Position numbers and translations under genes: made by a program. Positions 56,474-64,000 of a stretch of DNA of 64,000 bases are shown one piece after another (position 1 is the first letter of the stretch; every line of letters starts with the position of its first letter). This DNA is from Luteimonas endophytica. Its GTDB lineage: Bacteria > Pseudomonadota > Gammaproteobacteria > Xanthomonadales > Xanthomonadaceae. The stretch lies in assembly GCF_029887875.1 (NCBI RefSeq), contig NZ_JARXRM010000045.1, forward strand, positions 326,597 to 390,596. Reading direction: 5' to 3'. The notes under the pieces are model-generated. The model had not been told where the DNA came from and did no database searches. It saw only the letters and a program-made list of their open reading frames with translations.

Positions 56474-59400
56474 ATGATCGTCCTCGAGGGCCAGCCGGCC
56501 CTGTCGCCGTTCCGCCTGGAACGGCTCGAATCCCGTCTGCGGGCGCTGGTGCCGGCGCTGCGCGTCGCCGCTACCCGGTATGTCTACTGGATCGAACCCG
56601 AACCCGGGGCCGTGCCCGACGGCGCTGCGCTGCGCCGCATCCTGCAGGCCGACGCGACGCCCGCTGCGGCCGGGCCCGGCGACACGTTGCGGCTGGTGGC
56701 GCCGCGCCTGGGCACCATTTCGCCGTGGGCCAGCAAGGCCACCGAGCTGCTGCGCGGCGCCGGGCTGCGCCTGCGCCGGGTCGAGCGCGGGATCCGCTAC
56801 GACCTGGCCGGTTGGCCGCCGGCCGCCGGGGAGCGCGACATGCAGGCGCTCGAGCGCCTGCTGCACGATCCGATGACCCAGTCGCTGCTGTCGGCACACG
56901 GCCAGGCTGCGGCGCTGTTCGCCGATCCGGTGCGCGGGGAACTCGAGCGCATCGCCCTGGACGATCTCGAGTCGGCCAACGCCCGGCTCGGCCTGGCCCT
57001 GGCCGCGGACGAGATCGACTACCTGCGCGCCCGCTACGACGAGCTGGCACGCGCGCCTTCGGACGTCGAGCTGATGATGTTCGCGCAGGCGAATTCCGAG
57101 CACTGCCGGCACAAGATCTTCAATGCCGACTGGACCGTCGACGGCGAACCGCAACCGCAGTCGCTGTTCCGGATGATCCGCCACACCCACGCGCAGACGC
57201 CGGAGCACACGCTCTCGGCCTACAGCGACAACGCCGCGGTGGTGGAGGCATACGAGGCACGGCGCTTCCGCCCCGATCCACGAACCGGTGAGTACCGGGC
57301 GGAGCCGGCCGCCGGCAGCGCGTTCTGCATCAAGGTCGAGACCCACAACCATCCGACCGCGATCTCGCCGTTCCCCGGCGCCGCCACCGGCGCCGGCGGC
57401 GAGATCCGCGACGAGGGCGCCACCGGCCGCGGCGGGCGGCCCAAGGCCGGGCTGTGCGGGTTCTCGGTCTCGCACCTGCGCATTCCCACGCTGCCGCAAC
57501 CGTGGGAGCAGTCGCGCGCGCTCAATCCGCGCCTGGCGCCGGCGCTGGAGATCATGCTCGACGGCCCGATCGGCGCGGCCGCGTTCAACAACGAGTTCGG
57601 CCGGCCCAACCTGGCCGGCTATTTCCGCAGCTTCGAACTGCCGCACGAACCGGGCTTCGCCTGGGCCTACGACAAGCCGGTGATGCTGGCCGGCGGCCTC
57701 GGCGCGATCGACCGGCCGCTGGTCGACAAGCGCAGGTTGTCGCCGGGCGACGCGGTGATCGTGCTGGGCGGGCCGGCGATGCTGATCGGCCTGGGCGGCG
57801 GCGCGGCCAGTTCGCTGTCCGGCGGCAGCAGCGCCGAGGCGCTCGATTTCGCCAGCGTGCAGCGCGACAACCCGGAAATGCAGCGCCGCTGCCAGGAGGT
57901 CGTCGACCGCTGCGTGGCGCTGGGCGCCGACAACCCGATCCTGTCGATCCACGACGTCGGCGCCGGCGGCCTGTCCAACGCGATTCCAGAATTGCTGCAC
58001 GACTCCGGCGTCGGCGGCGTGATCGATCTGGCCCGGGTGCCCAGCGACGACCCGTCGCTGTCGCCGATGCAGCTGTGGTGCAACGAGTCGCAGGAGCGCT
58101 ACGTGCTGGGCGTCGCCGCCGACCGGGCCGACGAATTCGCCGCGCTGTGCGCGCGCGAGCGCTGCCCGTTCGCCGTGGTCGGGCACGCCACCGCGGAGCA
58201 GCGCCTGGTGGCCGGCTACGGACTGGACACTGCGGCGACGGAGCCTTCCCTCCGCGGCGGGGCCGATCTGCCCATCGACCTGCCCATGGACGTCCTGTTC
58301 GGCAAGGCGCCGAGGATGCGCCGGGATACCGCCCGCCCGGCTCCGGTCCGTTGGCCTGCGATCAACGGCCGCGGCCTGGACCTGCACGAGGCCGGGTTGC
58401 GCGTGCTGGCGCACCCGACCGTGGCGGCGAAGAGCTTCCTGGTGACCATCGGCGACCGCAGCGTCGGCGGGCTGACCGCGCGCGACCAGATGGTCGGCCC
58501 GTGGCAGCTGCCGGTGGCCGACTGCGCGATCACCCTGTCCGACTTCGAAGGTAATGCGGGCGAGGCGATGGCGATCGGCGAGCGCACCCCGCTCGCGCTG
58601 CTGGATGCGGCGGCGGCGGCGCGCATGGCCGTCGGCGAGGCGATCACCAATCTCTGCGCCGCGCCGGTGGAGGCGCTGCAGCGGATCAAGCTGTCGGCCA
58701 ACTGGATGGCGGCTGCCGGCCACGACGGCGAGGACGCCAAGCTGTTCGACGCGGTCCGCGCGGTCGGCCTGGAGCTGTGCCCGCAGCTCGACCTCAGCAT
58801 CCCGGTGGGCAAGGACTCGCTGTCGATGCAGGTGCGCTGGGACGGGCAGCAGAGCGTTTCGCCGGTCTCGCTGGTGGTCAGCGCGTTCGCCCCGGTGGCC
58901 GATGTCGGCGCCCAGCTGACCCCGTTGCTGTCGGGCCGGCGCGATACCGAGCTGTGGCTGATCGGTCTGGGCGCCGGCAAGCAGCGGCTGGGCGGCTCGA
59001 TCCTGGCGCAGTGCCACGGCGCCTTCGGCGGCGCCTGCCCGGACCTCGACGATCCGGCGCGGCTGCGCGCGTTCTTCGAACTGGTCCGCGATGCGCGGGC
59101 GGCCGGATTGCTGCTCGCCTACCACGACCGTTCCGACGGCGGCGCCTTCGCCGCGCTGTGCGAGATGGCGTTCTGCACCCACGCCGGTCTCGACATCGAC
59201 CTGGACGGCTGGGGGGACGACCGCAGCGAGGACGTGTTCCGGACCCTGTTCAACGAGGAGCTCGGAGCGCTGGTGGAGATCGCCGCGGAGGACCGCGTCG
59301 AGTTCGCCGATCTGGTCTCCCGGCACGGCCTGATCCAGTGCGCCCAGCGCATCGCCCGGCCGACCTCGGCCGGCGCGATCCGCGTGCTCGATGGCGAGGA

Positions 59401-60364
59401 CGTCCTGGCCGAATGGCGCTGGGAAGCGCTGTTCGGCGCCTGGTGGTCGGTGAGCCATGCGATGCAGCGGCTGCGCGACAATCCGGACTGCGCCGACCAG
59501 GAACGCGAGTCCGCTTCCAGCTTCCAGGCCCCCGGTCTGCGGCCCGTCCTCGGTTTCGATCCCGCCGAAGACGTGGCCGCGCCCTACATCAACGCCGGGG
59601 CCCGGCCGCGCGTGGCGATCCTGCGCGAGCAGGGCGTCAACGGCCAGGTGGAGATGGCGATGGCCTTCGACCGTGCCGGTTTCGCCGCCGTCGACGTGCA
59701 CATGAGCGACCTGCTCGCCGGTCGCGACGGTCTCGACGGCTACGCCGGCCTGGTCGCCTGCGGCGGCTTCAGCTACGGCGACGTGCTCGGCGCCGGGCGC
59801 GGCTGGGCCACCTCGATCCTCGAGCACGCCGAACTGCGCGAGGCGTTCGCCGCATTCTTCGCCCGCGGGGACCGCTTCTCGCTGGGCGTGTGCAACGGCT
59901 GCCAGATGCTCGCCGAACTGCGCGCGATCATTCCCGGCAGCGCGCACTGGCCGCGGTTCCTGCGCAACCGCAGCGAGCAGTTCGAATCCCGGCTGGGCCT
60001 GGTGGAGGTGGCGGAGTCGCCGTCGCTGTTCCTCCGTGGCATGGCGGGGTCGCGGATCCCGGTGGCGATCGCCCATGGCGAGGGCCGGGCCGAATTCGGC
60101 GCGGCGGCGGACCCGGCGTCGGCGCGGGTCGCCCTGCGCTACGTGCGCGGCGATGGTGCGGCCGCGACGGCCTACCCGGACGACCCGAACGGTTCGGCCA
60201 GCGCCGTGGCCGGTCTATGCAGCGACGACGGGCGCGCCACCATCCTGATGCCGCACCCCGAGCGCACCCTGCGCCGCGCCAACTTCAGCTGGGCGCCGGC
60301 CGACTGGCCGGACGCGTCGCCCTGGCTGCGGCTGTTCCGCAACGCCCGCGCCTGGGTCGGCTGA
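56474..60364 (+). CDS. purL: Phosphoribosylformylglycinamidine synthase (FGAM synthase)
   Basis: The large, single-chain PurL, 1296 residues, ATP- and glutamine-dependent, for step four of purine synthesis. N-terminal domain (residues 1-170), then two AIRS-type synthetase halves ([20 protein letters not shown] with the substrate histidine, [20 protein letters not shown], and the second half with [33 protein letters not shown]). The C-terminal glutaminase shows the nucleophile Cys in [18 protein letters not shown] and the His/Glu dyad in [11 protein letters not shown]. The ATG at 56474 gives the conserved [20 protein letters not shown] start. Confidence 0.97.
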   Translation: MIVLEGQPALSPFRLERLESRLRALVPALRVAATRYVYWIEPEPGAVPDGAALRRILQADATPAAAGPGDTLRLVAPRLGTISPWASKATELLRGAGLRLRRVERGIRYDLAGWPPAAGERDMQALERLLHDPMTQSLLSAHGQAAALFADPVRGELERIALDDLESANARLGLALAADEIDYLRARYDELARAPSDVELMMFAQANSEHCRHKIFNADWTVDGEPQPQSLFRMIRHTHAQTPEHTLSAYSDNAAVVEAYEARRFRPDPRTGEYRAEPAAGSAFCIKVETHNHPTAISPFPGAATGAGGEIRDEGATGRGGRPKAGLCGFSVSHLRIPTLPQPWEQSRALNPRLAPALEIMLDGPIGAAAFNNEFGRPNLAGYFRSFELPHEPGFAWAYDKPVMLAGGLGAIDRPLVDKRRLSPGDAVIVLGGPAMLIGLGGGAASSLSGGSSAEALDFASVQRDNPEMQRRCQEVVDRCVALGADNPILSIHDVGAGGLSNAIPELLHDSGVGGVIDLARVPSDDPSLSPMQLWCNESQERYVLGVAADRADEFAALCARERCPFAVVGHATAEQRLVAGYGLDTAATEPSLRGGADLPIDLPMDVLFGKAPRMRRDTARPAPVRWPAINGRGLDLHEAGLRVLAHPTVAAKSFLVTIGDRSVGGLTARDQMVGPWQLPVADCAITLSDFEGNAGEAMAIGERTPLALLDAAAAARMAVGEAITNLCAAPVEALQRIKLSANWMAAAGHDGEDAKLFDAVRAVGLELCPQLDLSIPVGKDSLSMQVRWDGQQSVSPVSLVVSAFAPVADVGAQLTPLLSGRRDTELWLIGLGAGKQRLGGSILAQCHGAFGGACPDLDDPARLRAFFELVRDARAAGLLLAYHDRSDGGAFAALCEMAFCTHAGLDIDLDGWGDDRSEDVFRTLFNEELGALVEIAAEDRVEFADLVSRHGLIQCAQRIARPTSAGAIRVLDGEDVLAEWRWEALFGAWWSVSHAMQRLRDNPDCADQERESASSFQAPGLRPVLGFDPAEDVAAPYINAGARPRVAILREQGVNGQVEMAMAFDRAGFAAVDVHMSDLLAGRDGLDGYAGLVACGGFSYGDVLGAGRGWATSILEHAELREAFAAFFARGDRFSLGVCNGCQMLAELRAIIPGSAHWPRFLRNRSEQFESRLGLVEVAESPSLFLRGMAGSRIPVAIAHGEGRAEFGAAADPASARVALRYVRGDGAAATAYPDDPNGSASAVAGLCSDDGRATILMPHPERTLRRANFSWAPADWPDASPWLRLFRNARAWVG

Positions 60365-60840
60365 ACCGAGCGCGGTACCTGGGTGCCCGCCGGTGCAATC
60401 GCCGGCGGTGATCGCTCCCGTTCCCGGCCCCCGGCATACGTCGCACTGATCGCCTGCTCCGGCACCGGATCGTGCCGCGACGGGTACGTTGGGCCCATCC
60501 GACACCCGCGCCTGGCGTCGCCGGCGCGTCCGCCGCAGCCGCTCCCCAACTCACCGTTCCGTGACGGTGACCTCTCCCCCGACGATGCGGCGCCGTCTGG
60601 CGCATGGTCAGCCAGGTCAACCGGTTGACGGGCAACCATGCCCGCGTTTCGAGAAACATCGGATAACCCCGTGTGCGGTCGGGCTTCCGGTGGCGGTCCT
60701 GGCCGCCGTTCGCGGCCTTTCACGTCACCCGTTGTGGCCCTGTTGCGTCACTCGCCGGGGCGTCGATGTGTGGAGCATCACGATTCCTCGCGCGGCTCTG
60801 CCAAAAATGCGCATTCAGCTAGCAAATCGGGGCATTGGGG
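60365..60840. other. Intergenic region without a recognised gene
   Basis: About 480 bp after purL with no supported coding sequence. A 164-codon open frame (60489-60983, plus) is arginine/proline-rich and lacks a ribosome binding site. The motif GCGTCACTCG occurs at 60745-60754 and again at 60851-60860 near the adhesin promoter and could be a regulator site. Base composition is less GC-rich toward 60790-60840. Confidence 0.5.
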
Positions 60841-60870
60841 TTGACGTACCGCGTCACTCGGGGCGAGTAT
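60841..60870 (+). promoter_or_regulatory. Promoter of the second YadA-like adhesin leader
   Basis: TTGACG (60841-60846) and GAGTAT (60865-60870) with an 18-bp spacer. The direct repeat GCGTCACTCG overlaps the spacer. Transcription would start near 60877. Confidence 0.5.
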
Positions 60871-60991
60871 CGGATCACACTTTGATCGTTCGGGGAGCGT
60901 TCAAGTTGTCCTTACCCACCATTCAGCACGAGCGCTGCGCGCGCGTGTCGAGGGCTCGGTTTTCCCGGGTCGATCAAGCCTGAATCCAACA

Positions 60992-61031
60992 GGGGCCGCA
61001 CCGCGCTCGTCGCGTCGTGCGGCCCCTTTTT
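60992..61031 (+). terminator. Intrinsic terminator in the leader of the second adhesin gene
   Basis: GGGGCCGCAC and GTGCGGCCCC form a perfect 10-bp stem around a 15-nt loop, followed by TTTTT. It lies between the predicted promoter and the adhesin start codon (39 bp downstream), so it should stop most transcripts from that promoter after about 155 nt, unless regulated. Confidence 0.85.
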
Positions 61032-61070
61032 CGTTGCCAATCCATCGCCAAGAACTGAGGGAACGTCTCG

Positions 61071-64000
61071 ATGAACCGCATCTACCGCAAGGTCTGGAAC
61101 AAGTCGCTCGGCCAGCTCGTCGTGGCCTCGGAACTGGCAACCGGCGACAGCGCGGGAACGCGATGTGGTGAGGGCGGCACCGGTCTGCGCCGGACCGCGC
61201 TGGTCGCGGCGCTGAGCGTGCTGCTGTTCGGCATGGCCGCGCCGCTGGCGATCGCGCAGACCGTGGAGATCGGCGGCAACGAGGACTGCGTGGTCATCCC
61301 GGGGTTCCCGCCGGAACTGGACGCCTGCGCGATCGACGGCAGCGCCAACGCCTCCGGCGCCAATGCGGTGGCGATCGGCGCGCAGACCATTTCCAGCGGC
61401 AGCGGTTCGGTGGCGCTCGGCTTCGGCAGCCAGGCCACCAACAGCGGCACCAGCGCGCTCGGCTCGGGCGCCCGCGCCACCGGCCTGAGCAGCACCGCCG
61501 CTGGCAGCAACGCCCGCGCGCAGGCGACCAACACCGCGGCCTTCGGCAGCGGCGCCCAGGCCATGCAGACCGCGAGCACCGCGCTCGGCTCCAACGCGCA
61601 GGCGACCAGCAACTGGGCCACGGCGGTCGGCATGCAGGCGCAGGCCCGCGCGAACGGCGCCACCGCCGTCGGTCGCGCCGCGATGGTGCAGGCCGGAGCG
61701 CTCAATGCGGTCGCGCTCGGCCACGGCTCGATCGCGGACCAGGCCGACACCGTGTCCATCGGCACCGGCTCAGCCGCCGGGCCGGCCGGGGCACCGGCCG
61801 AGCGCCGCCTGGTGAACCTGGCCGACGGCATCGACGACACCGACGCGGTGAACGTCGGGCAGCTCGATGCGGTCGCGGACATCGCCGAGGAAACCAGCAG
61901 CTACTTCCAGGCCAGCGGCGCCGGCAGCGCGCTGGTCGACGGCGACGAATCGCTCGCCGCCGGTTCCGATGCGTACACCGGGGGCGACTACGCCACCGCG
62001 GTGGGTTCGGCGGCGCAGGCCATCGCTGAGGGCGCGTCGGCGTTCGGCAGCGGCGCTTTCGTCCTCGGCGAGTACGGCACGGCGGTGGGCTTCAACGCCA
62101 CCGCCGAGGGCCTGGGCGCGGTGGCGCTGGGCGCCTACAGCGGCGCGTCGGGCGAGCTGGCCACCGCGGTCGGCGCAGAGAGCAGCGCCAGCGGCGACGG
62201 CGCCGCCGCGTTCGGTGCCGCGGCCGATGCCAGCGGCAGTTTCTCCACGGCGGTCGGCGGCGACGCCAGCGCCTCCGGCTTCAACAGCACCGCGCTGGGC
62301 AACTTCAGCGAGGCCTCGGGCTCCAACAGCCTGGCGGTGGGCTCGGACAGCGTGGCCGGCGGCGACGACAGCGTCGCGGTGGGTCAGGGCGCCCAGGCGA
62401 GCGGCTTCAACAGCGTGGCGGTGGGCGGTTCCGGCTTCCTCGGGCTGCTGCCGACCGAGGCGGCGGGCGACTACTCGACCGCGGTGGGCGGCGCTGCGTA
62501 TGCCGGCGGCTTCAACAGCACGGTGCTGGGCAATTTCGCCGAGGCGTACGGCGACAACACGGTGGTGCTGGGCTCGGATGCGGTGGCGACGGCGGAGGGC
62601 GCGGTAGCGCTGGGCCAGGGCTCGGTAGCCGACCGCGACAACACCGTGTCGGTGGGCGATGCCGGGGCCGAGCGGCAGATCGCCAACGTGGCGGCGGGCA
62701 CCGAGGGCACCGACGCGGTCAACCTGGACCAGCTCGAGGCGGTGACCTCCAGCACCCAGTACTTCCAGGCCACCGGCGAGGGCGAGGCCTACGCCGACGG
62801 GGTGGACTCGACCGCGTCCGGTTCCGACGCCTACGCCGAGGGCGACTACTCGACTGCGAACGGCTCGGCCAGCTACGCCGTCGGCCAGGGCGCCTCGGCG
62901 TTCGGCAGCGGCGCGCAGGCCTGGGGCCAGTACGCCACGGCATCGGGCTACAACGCGGTGGCCGAGGGCGACAGCAGCACCGCGGTGGGCGGCTGGCTGT
63001 ACTACGAGGATCCGGCCACCGGCGAGGTGCTGCTGGACCAGACCACCACGGCGCTGGAAGTGGGCGCTTCGGCGTTCGGCGCGGGCGCGCAGGCCAACGG
63101 CGCGTTCAGCACCGCTACCGGCGCGGCGGCGGTCGCCGACGGGCTGCAGACCACCGCGCTCGGCTACAGCAGCTCGGTGACCACCGACTATGCGACCGCC
63201 GTCGGCGCCTTCAGCAACGTCAGCGGCACCTATGGCACGGCGGTCGGGTACGGCAGCGACGCCAGTGGCGACTACGGCCTGGCGGTGGGCGGCATCGCCG
63301 ACTACGGCGACCTGATCATCGGCCTGCCGGGCTTCATCCTGCAGGCCACCGAAGCCAGCGGTGTGGCTTCGACCGCGCTGGGCAACGGCGCGCTGGCGAC
63401 CGGGCTGGGGACGACGGCCGTGGGCACGATCGCCGAAGCGACCGGCGTACAGGCGACCTCGTTCGGTGTGCTCGCGGCAGCCTACGGGGACGGTTCCTCG
63501 GCTCTCGGCAGCGGCAGCTACGCGCAGGCCGAGAACGCGACCGCCATCGGCTTCCTCGCCAACGCCGCGGCGATCAACAGCGTGGCGCTGGGTGCGGACT
63601 CGCTGGCCGATCGGGAGAACACGGTATCGGTGGGGGCGGCCGGTGCCGAACGGCAGATCGCCAATGTGGCGGCAGGCACCGAAGACACGGATGCGGTGAA
63701 CCTTGCGCAGCTGGAAGCGGTGACGTCCAGCACGCAGTACTTCCAGGCGACCGGCGAAGGCGAGGCCTACGCCGACGGCGAGGAGGCGACCGCCTCGGGT
63801 TCCGACGCCTACGCGGAGGGCGACTACTCGACGGCGAACGGCTCGGCCAGCTACGCGGCCGGCACCGGTTCTTCGGCGTTCGGCAGCGGCGCGCAGGCCT
63901 GGGGGCAGTACGCCACGGCATCGGGCTACAACGCGGTGGCCGAGGGCGACAGCAGCACCGCGGTGGGCGGCTGGCTGTACTACGAGGACCCGGAGACCGG
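61071..64000 (+). CDS. YadA-like trimeric autotransporter adhesin (5' part, runs off window)
   Basis: A surface adhesin open for 976 codons to the window edge. The N-terminus MNRIYRKVWNKSLGQLVVAS is an ESPR (extended signal peptide region), typical of large autotransporters, followed by the hydrophobic core LVAALSVLLFGMAAPLAIAQ. The head is built from YadA repeats (ANAVAIGAQTISSGSGSVAL, STALGSNAQATSNWATAVGM) with neck motifs (DAVNVGQL, DAVNLDQL, DAVNLAQL) and NTVSVG linkers. Segments like GGWLYYEDPATGEVLLDQTT interrupt the head. It has a long internal repeat of constant 978-bp offset. The ATG at 61071 follows GAGGGA. The stalk and anchor lie beyond the window. Confidence 0.93.
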   Translation, partial: MNRIYRKVWNKSLGQLVVASELATGDSAGTRCGEGGTGLRRTALVAALSVLLFGMAAPLAIAQTVEIGGNEDCVVIPGFPPELDACAIDGSANASGANAVAIGAQTISSGSGSVALGFGSQATNSGTSALGSGARATGLSSTAAGSNARAQATNTAAFGSGAQAMQTASTALGSNAQATSNWATAVGMQAQARANGATAVGRAAMVQAGALNAVALGHGSIADQADTVSIGTGSAAGPAGAPAERRLVNLADGIDDTDAVNVGQLDAVADIAEETSSYFQASGAGSALVDGDESLAAGSDAYTGGDYATAVGSAAQAIAEGASAFGSGAFVLGEYGTAVGFNATAEGLGAVALGAYSGASGELATAVGAESSASGDGAAAFGAAADASGSFSTAVGGDASASGFNSTALGNFSEASGSNSLAVGSDSVAGGDDSVAVGQGAQASGFNSVAVGGSGFLGLLPTEAAGDYSTAVGGAAYAGGFNSTVLGNFAEAYGDNTVVLGSDAVATAEGAVALGQGSVADRDNTVSVGDAGAERQIANVAAGTEGTDAVNLDQLEAVTSSTQYFQATGEGEAYADGVDSTASGSDAYAEGDYSTANGSASYAVGQGASAFGSGAQAWGQYATASGYNAVAEGDSSTAVGGWLYYEDPATGEVLLDQTTTALEVGASAFGAGAQANGAFSTATGAAAVADGLQTTALGYSSSVTTDYATAVGAFSNVSGTYGTAVGYGSDASGDYGLAVGGIADYGDLIIGLPGFILQATEASGVASTALGNGALATGLGTTAVGTIAEATGVQATSFGVLAAAYGDGSSALGSGSYAQAENATAIGFLANAAAINSVALGADSLADRENTVSVGAAGAERQIANVAAGTEDTDAVNLAQLEAVTSSTQYFQATGEGEAYADGEEATASGSDAYAEGDYSTANGSASYAAGTGSSAFGSGAQAWGQYATASGYNAVAEGDSSTAVGGWLYYEDPET
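62628..63022 (+). repeat. Internal long repeat of the second adhesin, copy A
   Basis: Encodes ADRDNTVSVG through DAVNLDQL, STQYFQATGEGEAYADG and GGWLYYEDPATG. It matches copy B (63606-64000) without a gap at a fixed 978-bp (326-residue) offset, mostly differing by synonymous changes. Confidence 0.85.
63606..64000 (+). repeat. Internal long repeat of the second adhesin, copy B
   Basis: Collinear with copy A at 62628-63022, encoding ADRENTVSVG through DAVNLAQL, STQYFQATGEGEAYADG and GGWLYYEDPETG. It reaches the window end, so the repeat may continue and more copies may follow. Confidence 0.85.

Noticed and set aside
56348..60076. Open frame of 1242 codons on minus opposite purL
   Set aside because: Shadow of purL; histidine/arginine/glutamine-rich with no domain.
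60489..60983. Possible gene of 164 codons upstream of the second adhesin
   Set aside because: Arginine/proline-rich, no ribosome binding site, and it spans the predicted promoter and leader of the adhesin.

Overview
The window is high-GC DNA (about 70%) with dense, compact bacterial genes. Gene content and order point to a gammaproteobacterium of the Xanthomonadaceae/Lysobacteraceae group (Luteimonas, Lysobacter or Xanthomonas type). The supporting signs are a fused aspartokinase-homoserine dehydrogenase, RimK next to a ColR/ColS-like two-component pair, a very GC-rich H-NS-family protein, a valS-holC-pepA-lptF-lptG block, many TonB and YadA surface proteins, and heptameric intergenic repeats. 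This is inference from gene content; no rRNA or tRNA gene was seen.

Layout. 1-4.0 kb (minus): thrB (cut by the window edge) and thrA, preceded by a threonine-rich leader peptide. 4.0-6.8 kb (plus): a TPP riboswitch and thiC, then a DUF4136 lipoprotein. 6.8-9.6 kb (minus): two toxin/immunity pairs in tandem, an endonuclease with a YezG-type protein and an RNase A-like CdiA-CT toxin with a CdiI_2-type protein. 9.75-16.1 kb (plus): a membrane-bound winged-helix/beta-propeller regulator, an AraC regulator and a TonB-dependent receptor. 16.2-18.0 kb (minus): an HDOD protein and soluble pyrophosphatase. 18.2-20.5 kb (plus): an RTX-repeat protein ending in an M91 metallopeptidase, then a lipoprotein. 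20.7-22.7 kb (minus): a proton-pumping pyrophosphatase. 23.0-33.1 kb (plus): a small exported protein, a winged-helix/TPR regulator, a YadA-like adhesin broken by a frameshift, and a subtilase.

33.4-36.7 kb (plus): rimK and a response regulator/histidine kinase pair. 36.7-40.4 kb (minus): an MCE/Mla-type lipid transport operon. 40.5-41.8 kb (plus): a ThrE-family exporter. 41.9-44.9 kb (minus): an H-NS-like protein, proS and two DUF4124 proteins. 45.0-46.5 kb (plus): pssA, a small gene resembling a stripped-down holD, and rimI, all overlapping. 46.6-51.6 kb (minus): valS, holC, pepA. 51.8-54.0 kb (plus): lptF-lptG. Then an RDD protein (minus) and, on plus, xerD, dsbC, purL and the start of a second YadA-like adhesin that runs off the window.

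Most of the window is housekeeping: amino acid, thiamine and purine biosynthesis, translation, envelope assembly. The less ordinary material is the tandem toxin/immunity operon, the RTX-M91 effector-like protein, the threonine leader with a hairpin covering the thrA start, the broken adhesin, the terminator-bearing leader of the second adhesin, the HolD-like minigene, and a family of GATTNNN heptamer repeats at 47.4-50.1 kb, one of which lies inside valS.
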